A program made the position numbers and the translations under genes. A stretch of DNA of 38,341 bases from contig JANXZJ010000170.1 in the NCBI GenBank assembly GCA_025355585.1, positions 1 through 38,341 on the forward strand. The letters run 5' to 3'. Source of the DNA: Mariniphaga sp. (GTDB lineage Bacteria; Bacteroidota; Bacteroidia; Bacteroidales; Prolixibacteraceae). Shown piece by piece: positions 33,345 to 38,341 of the stretch. The notes beneath the pieces were generated by a model. The model searched no databases. It saw only the letters and a program-made list of their open reading frames with translations, and was not told the DNA's origin. Numbering within the stretch: the stretch's first letter is position 1; each line of letters opens with the position of its first letter.

Positions 33345-33401
33345 AGTTTGTTTATATTGGTAGGTAATATCTTATAATAATTTGATTTAATAGAATTTAG
33401 T

Positions 33402-34568
33402 ATGAGGAATTTTGAATTTTATAATCCGGTAAGAATTTGTTTTGGGAAAGGTGAAATCGTTCAGCTTTCGAAATTAGTTCCCAAAGGAGCCAATATCCTG
33501 CTCACTTACGGTGGCGGAAGTATCAAAAAAAATGGCGTTTATGATCAGGTCATGGCGGCATTGAAAGGTTTTAAAGTCATTGAATTCAGTGGAATTGAGG
33601 CCAATCCCCACTACGAAACGCTGATGAAAGGAGTTGCCCTTGTAAAAGCGCATAAAATCGATTTCCTGCTGGCAGTCGGCGGTGGTTCGGTTTTGGATGG
33701 CACCAAATTTATTGCTGCTGCTGCGCTTTGGGAAGGATCAGATCCATGGGAAATACTATCCCGCCGGAGTGAAAGGCATGTTGAGAGGGCTTTGCCGATA
33801 GGAACTGTTCTCACGCTTCCGGCAACTGGTTCCGAAATGAATGGAAATTCGGTGGTAACACGCTGGGAAACACATGAAAAGCTTGCATTTGACTCCGAGC
33901 ATGTGATGCCGAAGTTTTCGATTCTCGATCCTGAAGTCGTGTTTTCATTGCCTCAGATTCAGGTTGCCAACGGAATTGTGGATGCTTTTATCCATGTAAT
34001 GGAACAGTACCTTACCTTTCCGGTTAATGCCCCTATCCAGGATCGTTTTGCGGAATCAGTTCTTAAGACGCTTATTGAGGAGGGACCTAAAGTTCTTGCC
34101 GATCGCACTAATTATGATGCTGCCGCCAATTTCATGTGGGCTGCTACAATGGCATTGAACGGATTAATCGGAGTTGGTGTGCCGCAGGATTGGGCGACAC
34201 ATATGATTGGCCATGAGCTCACTGCATTTCATGGGATCGATCATGGTCAGACACTTTGCATTGTTCTGCCGGGAATCATGAAGCTGAAACGTGAAAACAA
34301 AACTGAAAAAATTCTTCAATATGGTGAAAGGGTATGGGAAATTACCGAAGGAACAGTTGATCAGCGGATTGATGCCACCATTCAGAAGACGGTTGAATTT
34401 TTCGAATCTGTCGGAATTAAAACCAAATTGGCAGACTATGGCGTTGGAAGCGAAATCATTAACAAAGTTGTTGATCGTTTTGTAAAAAGAGGAATTAAAG
34501 CAATCGGTGAACGTGGCGACCTTACCACCGAAAATATCGCGAAAATTCTGGAACTTCAATTAAAGTAA
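33402..34568 (+). CDS. YqhD-type iron-containing alcohol dehydrogenase / aldehyde reductase
   Basis: 388 residues. Group III metal-dependent dehydrogenase close to E. coli YqhD: metal ligands fall at the same numbers, D194, H198, H267 and H281, and the NADPH motifs YGGGS (36-40) and AVGGGSVLDGTKF (91-103) are kept. YqhD reduces short and lipid-derived aldehydes with NADPH. It lies 57 nt after argF on the same strand and may be co-transcribed, although no functional tie to arginine catabolism is obvious. A strong terminator follows. Confidence 0.93.
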   Translation: MRNFEFYNPVRICFGKGEIVQLSKLVPKGANILLTYGGGSIKKNGVYDQVMAALKGFKVIEFSGIEANPHYETLMKGVALVKAHKIDFLLAVGGGSVLDGTKFIAAAALWEGSDPWEILSRRSERHVERALPIGTVLTLPATGSEMNGNSVVTRWETHEKLAFDSEHVMPKFSILDPEVVFSLPQIQVANGIVDAFIHVMEQYLTFPVNAPIQDRFAESVLKTLIEEGPKVLADRTNYDAAANFMWAATMALNGLIGVGVPQDWATHMIGHELTAFHGIDHGQTLCIVLPGIMKLKRENKTEKILQYGERVWEITEGTVDQRIDATIQKTVEFFESVGIKTKLADYGVGSEIINKVVDRFVKRGIKAIGERGDLTTENIAKILELQLK

Positions 34569-34573
34569 ATCAT

Positions 34574-34623
34574 CAGCAACTGGTGGCTTGCTGGTGACAG
34601 CCATAACCGTAGTTGCTGCTTTT
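34574..34623. terminator. Terminator between yqhD-like and YiiX-like genes
   Basis: CAGCAACT (34574-34581) pairs with AGTTGCTG (34611-34618); inside, GGT-GGCT pairs with AGCC-ACC with a 3-nt bulge. CTTTTATT follows on the plus strand. Confidence 0.75.
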
Positions 34624-34676
34624 ATTGGAAGGACGCATGATAAATAGGTAATGCATTGAAATCAAGGTGGATTTTA

Positions 34677-35348
34677 TCACTTTGATTTCAGTGCGTTGTT
34701 GTCTATGATCACTTCGCCCGTCATCTCAAGTTTGTCTGAAGCCGCCATTCCGTTTGGATTACAACCCGGTTCTCCTTCGGGAATCGGTATTCCCAATTTC
34801 TTATAATAATTTACCCAGCCAGCGAGAAATTGACCTGTTTTTGGATCCTTAAAGGTCATTGGTTTAAGCGTGAAGATAGAATCTGTGGCAAAGATCTCAT
34901 AAATATATTCGGAACAGTAGAGCCCCGGATCTTTAATGATATAGCTATAGTTATAGGGTTGTCCACGGAGCTTATAAGCTTTTTGAATAGCAGTCGGAAT
35001 AGCTTTTGAAAATTTTTCATTTAGCCGATAGATCGAAATAGTAATCTTCTCTTTATATGAAAAGAAAAATTTTCCGATTGTCTCACGGCATACACCTTTT
35101 TTAGGTGCTGCGTGAAGCACATAAACCGTATCGTTTTTGATGTCAACGATCGCGATATGATCAAAGTGAGTTTCCTGACCTGTCTGTGTTGACTGGTCGA
35201 TTGCCTTTGAGAGTTCTCCCGAGGTGGGGCTGCAAAAAAGAAGATCACCTGTTTGAAGATCAAGATTCAATTCATCCGGACTGTATTGTGCTTTTACGGT
35301 GAAGACTGAAATAAGAAAGAGAAGTACAATAAAGAACAGTGATTTCAT
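34677..35348 (-). CDS. YiiX/YebB-like permuted papain-fold hydrolase, secreted
   Basis: 223 residues. Signal peptide 1-20 (MKSLFFIVLLFLISVFTVKA). The mature protein has the permuted NlpC/P60 pattern: GDLLFCSP (34-41), H64 of HFDHIAIVD as catalytic histidine, HAAPKKGV (79-86) and C145-SE in LYCSEYIYE as the cysteine nucleophile, with the usual Cys after His order swapped relative to NlpC/P60 being reversed here by the permutation. Known relatives act on amide bonds in peptidoglycan or lipids; the substrate here is unknown. Monocistronic: a palindrome copy is just upstream. Confidence 0.85.
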   Translation of the reverse strand: MKSLFFIVLLFLISVFTVKAQYSPDELNLDLQTGDLLFCSPTSGELSKAIDQSTQTGQETHFDHIAIVDIKNDTVYVLHAAPKKGVCRETIGKFFFSYKEKITISIYRLNEKFSKAIPTAIQKAYKLRGQPYNYSYIIKDPGLYCSEYIYEIFATDSIFTLKPMTFKDPKTGQFLAGWVNYYKKLGIPIPEGEPGCNPNGMAASDKLEMTGEVIIDNNALKSK

Positions 35349-35372
35349 GATTAAATATCAGATGATTAATGT

Positions 35373-35400
35373 GTAGAGACGCATGGTTGTGCGTCTTTGC
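35373..35400. repeat. GTAGAGACG palindrome (copy 3)
   Basis: 28 nt: GTAGAGACG, centre CATGGTTGTG, CGTCTTTGC. Eleven pairs from the ends, two of them G-T. It lies between the iorB stop and the YiiX-like start. Confidence 0.65.
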
Positions 35401-35413
35401 AATATTCCATTTT

Positions 35414-35995
35414 TTATTTGTTGGCTTCTGCAAACGCCCGGCCGGCATGAAGTGCCTTGAGATTTAAGTTCACAATCTCTTCGCCTTTACGACCAAAAAT
35501 CTCACGAATTCCATTTTCAATACTTTCAATGTCTATATCGATAAATGGTGTGGCCGCGCCAAGCATTACCATGTTCGAAGCTTTTGAGTTTCCAATCTCT
35601 TTGGCGATGGCTTCGGCATCGATCGCAACTGCACGCGGAAGTTTTTTTATTTCGTTCATTATCAGTTCAGTCTCCGGATAATTCGTTACGTTTTTGAATG
35701 CAGTTGTATTGGTTACTACATATCCAGTGGGAGAAAGATAGGGCAGATACCTTAACGATTCCATGGGTTCAACAGAAAGGATCAGATCCGCTTTCCCAAA
35801 TGGGATCAGGTCGGAATATACAGGCTTGTCGGACAGGCGCAAATAGGATTGAACAGCCCCGCCACGTTGACTCATTCCGTGGGTTTCAGCCTGTTTGAGG
35901 TAAAAATTATTTTCGAGGGCAGCATAGCCAAGCACTGTGGCTATTGATAAAATTCCTTGTCCGCCGACTCCTGCTAAAACGATATCGCACTTCAT
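35414..35995 (-). CDS. iorB: Indolepyruvate oxidoreductase subunit beta
   Basis: 193 residues, pyruvate/2-oxoacid ferredoxin oxidoreductase gamma-type domain: LAGVGGQGILSIA (7-19), ETHGMSQRGGAVQSYLR (37-53) and a C-terminal FGRKGEEIVNLNL region. With IorA it decarboxylates aryl pyruvates from aromatic amino acids to aryl-acetyl-CoA, reducing ferredoxin; the reverse, reductive carboxylation, occurs in anaerobes that make aromatic amino acids from aryl acids. It follows iorA by 52 nt and is co-transcribed with it. Confidence 0.93.
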   Translation of the reverse strand: MKCDIVLAGVGGQGILSIATVLGYAALENNFYLKQAETHGMSQRGGAVQSYLRLSDKPVYSDLIPFGKADLILSVEPMESLRYLPYLSPTGYVVTNTTAFKNVTNYPETELIMNEIKKLPRAVAIDAEAIAKEIGNSKASNMVMLGAATPFIDIDIESIENGIREIFGRKGEEIVNLNLKALHAGRAFAEANK

Positions 35996-36047
35996 GTGAT
36001 AAGCTCTAAGTTGAATTGAAATTTGTTATTTGGGATAGCTGTCCCTA

Positions 36048-37649
36048 CTAATGATTTTTGCTTTTGCTGATCCTTCTGGCACTTTTCTGAATGCACTCCC
36101 TTCGGGGAATGATAATCGAAACGCCATTGTAATCAAGTTCATGCCTGATCAGATCAACAAGCTTTTGATGATTTTTAGGTAATGCTTCAATCACATGGAT
36201 GTGATTGGAATCAACTCCGGCACCTTCACAAATCGATTCAATGCGTCCGAAAGCCGACGAATCCTGGCCACCTGTCATCGAGGTCGATTCGTTATCACCG
36301 ATCATAATCAGGATATTCGATTTCTCGTAGACCGCATCCAGCAATCCCGTGATTCCAGAATGGGTAAAAGTGGAGTCACCAATTACAGCAACAGCAGGAA
36401 AAAGTCCGGCGTCTGCAGCTCCTTTCGCCATTGTGATCGAGGCGCCCATATCGACGCATGAATTGCCTGAATTGTAAGGAGGTAGAACACCAAGCGTGTA
36501 ACAACCGATATCGGAAAAAACATGACCGTAACCGTAATCCGACATCACCTCGGTAAGGGCTTTAAAAGAGTCGTGATGTCCGCAACCCTTGCAGAGTGCA
36601 GGTGGTCTGTTCACAAGCATCTCGGGGATAGGAGAGCCTAAAGATGTTTTGATATTTAGCGCTTTGGCAACAATGTCGGGGTTCAGTTCTCCTGTCCGGG
36701 GTAGCGTTCCATCCAGTTTGCCCAATATTTTTTTACCGTTTTCGAAAAATCCTTTTAAGTGCTCTTCAACAAGTGGATACCCCTCCTCGATCACCAGTAT
36801 TTTGTCAACTTGTTTTTCAAGTTTCTTCACCATTTTTGATGGCAAAGGATATTGGGTCACCTTCACAATCGGGTAGTGACAGCCATCAGGATAGTTCTCC
36901 ATCAGATAATTCAACGCGATGCCGCAGCAAATAATCCCCAGTGAGTGATCTTCACCATCAATATAGCTGTTGAATGGAGAGTTTTCTGAAGCCTCTTCAA
37001 ATTTCACCTGGTTATCAAGTAGTAGTTGATACCTTTTTCTGGCCAAAGCCGGAAGAAGTACAAACTGACGTGGATCATCCGGAATGGAAAGTTTGTTTTC
37101 TGATACCGCTTTTTCGACAGGAATAACCCCTGCACGTGAGTGAGCCAGACGGGTTGTAATCCGTAGTAAAACGGGAGTTCCAAGTTTCTCCGACAGGTCG
37201 AAACCTGTACGGGTCATATCGTAAGCCTCCTGTTGGTTTGAGGGTTCAAGAATAGGAATCATCGCAAATTTGCCGTAGAACCTTGAATCTTGTTCATTTT
37301 GAGATGAGTGCATCGATGGATCATCGGCAACTGTGACAATCATTCCACCATTAATTCCAGTCATTGCGGCATTGATGAATGGGTCAGCAGCCACATTCAG
37401 TCCTACATGTTTCATGCAGACCATGGATCTTTTGCCGGCGTAGGACATCCCTAATGCCGATTCCATTGCTGTTTTTTCGTTGGCTGACCATTCACGATGA
37501 AGGTTGCGTGCGATTGCGACCTCATTTTCCTGGATATATTCTGTAATTTCTGTCGAAGGGGTGCCTGGGTAGGCGTAAACACCTGACATACCGCCATCTA
37601 TAGCGCCTTGTCCGATCGCTTCAACCCCAAGCAAAAGCTTTTTTGTCAT
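36048..37649 (-). CDS. iorA: Indolepyruvate oxidoreductase subunit alpha
   Basis: 533 residues. Pyrimidine-binding domain at the N-terminus (GVYAYPGTPSTEITEYI, about residues 23-39; KHVGLNVAADPFINAA), a transketolase-C-like middle, and the thiamine-diphosphate domain with CKGCGHHDSF (about 353-362), GDSTFTHSGITGL and GDNESTSMTGG. It stops at IIPRRECIQKSARRISKSKNH, that is, without the C-terminal two-cluster ferredoxin domain found in archaeal IorA (about 640 residues). This is a real stop and not a frameshift in view; Bacteroidota versions of this length are, as far as I recall, usual. Electrons must then leave by the cluster(s) elsewhere in the complex or a separate ferredoxin. Confidence 0.93.
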   Translation of the reverse strand: MTKKLLLGVEAIGQGAIDGGMSGVYAYPGTPSTEITEYIQENEVAIARNLHREWSANEKTAMESALGMSYAGKRSMVCMKHVGLNVAADPFINAAMTGINGGMIVTVADDPSMHSSQNEQDSRFYGKFAMIPILEPSNQQEAYDMTRTGFDLSEKLGTPVLLRITTRLAHSRAGVIPVEKAVSENKLSIPDDPRQFVLLPALARKRYQLLLDNQVKFEEASENSPFNSYIDGEDHSLGIICCGIALNYLMENYPDGCHYPIVKVTQYPLPSKMVKKLEKQVDKILVIEEGYPLVEEHLKGFFENGKKILGKLDGTLPRTGELNPDIVAKALNIKTSLGSPIPEMLVNRPPALCKGCGHHDSFKALTEVMSDYGYGHVFSDIGCYTLGVLPPYNSGNSCVDMGASITMAKGAADAGLFPAVAVIGDSTFTHSGITGLLDAVYEKSNILIMIGDNESTSMTGGQDSSAFGRIESICEGAGVDSNHIHVIEALPKNHQKLVDLIRHELDYNGVSIIIPRRECIQKSARRISKSKNH

Positions 37650-37752
37650 AAAACCTGTACTAAATTTTGCGGAACAATAAAATTTCCGTGAAAATAGCTG
37701 ATTTTTGGCAAACGGTGTCTACAAATAGGATTCAATTGACAATTAAAAAGAC

Positions 37753-37911
37753 TTATTCGCCGATAATGGTTACGAGTATTTTTCTGACGTCAGCAAAATT
37801 GCGAAACTCACATAAGTAAATTCCCTGCCATGTTCCAAGATGAAGCCGGCCGTTTACAATCGGAATTGTAACCGAAGCACCTAATATTGACGCCTTAAGA
37901 TGGGCTGACAT
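37753..37911 (-). pseudogene. C-terminal fragment of YjbQ family protein
   Basis: An open frame from ATG 37941 has 62 codons, but only the part from Met at 37911, MSAHLKASILGASVTIPIVNG, on to RLHLGTWQGIYLCEFRN and a terminal ILVTIIGE, matches YjbQ (UPF0047, secondary thiamine-phosphate synthase). A full YjbQ is about 135-140 residues, so about 85 N-terminal residues are missing and the DNA there belongs to another gene's promoter. The cut falls exactly before what in intact proteins reads DDM(S/P)AHLKAS. The rest of the gene is not in the window. Confidence 0.8.
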
Positions 37912-37936
37912 AACATAGTTTGTCGATATTAATACA

Positions 37937-37944
37937 TACATTTG
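37937..37944 (+). promoter_or_regulatory. -7 element TACATTTG for the edge ORF
   Basis: Matches TAnnTTTG, 26 nt before ATG 37970. It lies in the foreign segment that replaces the yjbQ N-terminal region. A TTTG at 37919-37922 is too close (14 nt) for a standard -33 box. Confidence 0.45.
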
Positions 37945-37969
37945 CAGAACATATTATATCGCTGCAATC

Positions 37970-38341
37970 ATGAAAGCCATTCTATTAGTCAGATTTTCAA
38001 GCATTCAACAGCAACTTGACGAGCAAACCAGTAATTTAGTTACTTACGCAGGAACTAAGGGTTATCTATTTGATGATCTTATTATCATTGAAGATTCCGA
38101 ATCTGCGATAAATTTACCTGAAGAAGAAAGAAAACAATATGATTTAGTCGAATCAAATTTAGTTAAATATCTTAAAGAATATAAAAAAGATAAAACCGAA
38201 AAAGATATTGAGAAGTCTTTATCTGCGGAAAAACTCGTTAAACTTAATCTACTTAGAGAGATAAATGCTATGGGAAAAATACCAACAGCTAAAGAGTTAA
38301 TTGATAGTATTATTGATTCGGGTGAAAAGGTTTTAGTTTTT
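37970..38341 (+). CDS. Chimeric ORF: serine recombinase N-terminus joined to SNF2 helicase fragment (partial)
   Basis: 124 codons without a stop, continuing past the window. Residues 1-55 (MKAILLVRFSSIQQQLDEQT, then a LIIIEDSESAI... stretch ending EEERK) look like the start of a serine recombinase resolvase domain: R8 and the nucleophile S10 of the (L/Y)xRxS motif are there, but the rest of the catalytic domain is absent. From about residue 56 (QYDLVESNLVKYLKEYKK, later SAEKLVKLNLLREINAMGKI and SGEKVLVF) the sequence looks like the region between the two motor lobes of an SMARCAL1-like SNF2 helicase. The two parts are in one frame. Most likely a deletion fused two genes; codon use is more AT-rich than in the neighbouring genes. 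It is either a remnant or, less likely, an expressed hybrid. Confidence 0.7.
   Translation, partial: MKAILLVRFSSIQQQLDEQTSNLVTYAGTKGYLFDDLIIIEDSESAINLPEEERKQYDLVESNLVKYLKEYKKDKTEKDIEKSLSAEKLVKLNLLREINAMGKIPTAKELIDSIIDSGEKVLVF

Noticed and set aside
36048..37649. IorA as a truncated pseudogene
   Set aside because: The lack of the ferredoxin domain coincides with a natural domain end, both catalytic halves are intact, and IorB follows in an operon.
1..38341. CRISPR array or rRNA operon
   Set aside because: The only regular repeats are the 42-nt coding-phase repeats and the scattered palindromes; there are no repeat-spacer units and no rRNA sequence.

Overview
The window is most likely chromosomal DNA of a Bacteroidota member, probably order Bacteroidales/Marinilabiliales. 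The grounds are: many starts preceded by the Bacteroidota -7 element TAnnTTTG instead of a Shine-Dalgarno sequence; a fused FeoA-FeoB; the ftsK-lolA pair; the aroQ/xerD divergence next to pyk; an OlsF-type fused acyltransferase; and a ferredoxin-domain-free IorA with IorB. No database search was possible, so names rest on motifs and family recognition.

Layout, left to right. 1-4257: a GTAGAGACG palindrome, then two overlapping AsmA/DUF748-like envelope genes. 4258-6735: aquaporin Z, structured intergenic DNA, a probable SusC-like N-terminal stub, an IS-end-like remnant, and tRNA-Arg(ACG) with a strong terminator; this is the scarred part of the left half. 6736-9341: ferrous iron uptake (FeoAB fusion plus a 56-residue Cys-rich membrane protein). 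9394-12676: pyruvate kinase, AroQ and XerD. 13057-16953: XRE-cupin regulator, class I/II aminotransferase and GTP-type PEP carboxykinase. 17196-19716: QueD-like protein, TetR regulator with its probable target FabH-like ketoacyl synthase, and an antitoxin relic with a frameshift and no toxin. 19762-23071: secreted sugar-isomerase-like TIM barrel, a palindrome-flanked 42-nt tandem-repeat ORF, a DUF2721 protein and a CNNM/CBS transporter-like protein. 23081-30957: YgiQ radical SAM protein, OlsF-type aminolipid acyltransferase with a lipid kinase, LolA and FtsK. 31124-34568: carbamate kinase, ornithine carbamoyltransferase and a YqhD-like aldehyde reductase. 34677-37649: YiiX-like hydrolase and indolepyruvate oxidoreductase IorAB.

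At the right edge the chromosome backbone breaks. Only the C-terminal third of a YjbQ protein remains, and directly beside it a promoter and start codon open an ORF whose first ~55 residues look like the N-terminus of a serine recombinase and whose remainder looks like an internal piece of an SNF2 helicase. The ORF runs off the window. This looks like the border of a rearranged accessory island.

The most interesting signals are that chimeric edge ORF, the four-copy GTAGAGACG palindrome family (conserved arms, different self-complementary centres) with two copies flanking a tandem-repeat ORF, the frameshifted orphan antitoxin, and candidate operators at tetR/fabH.
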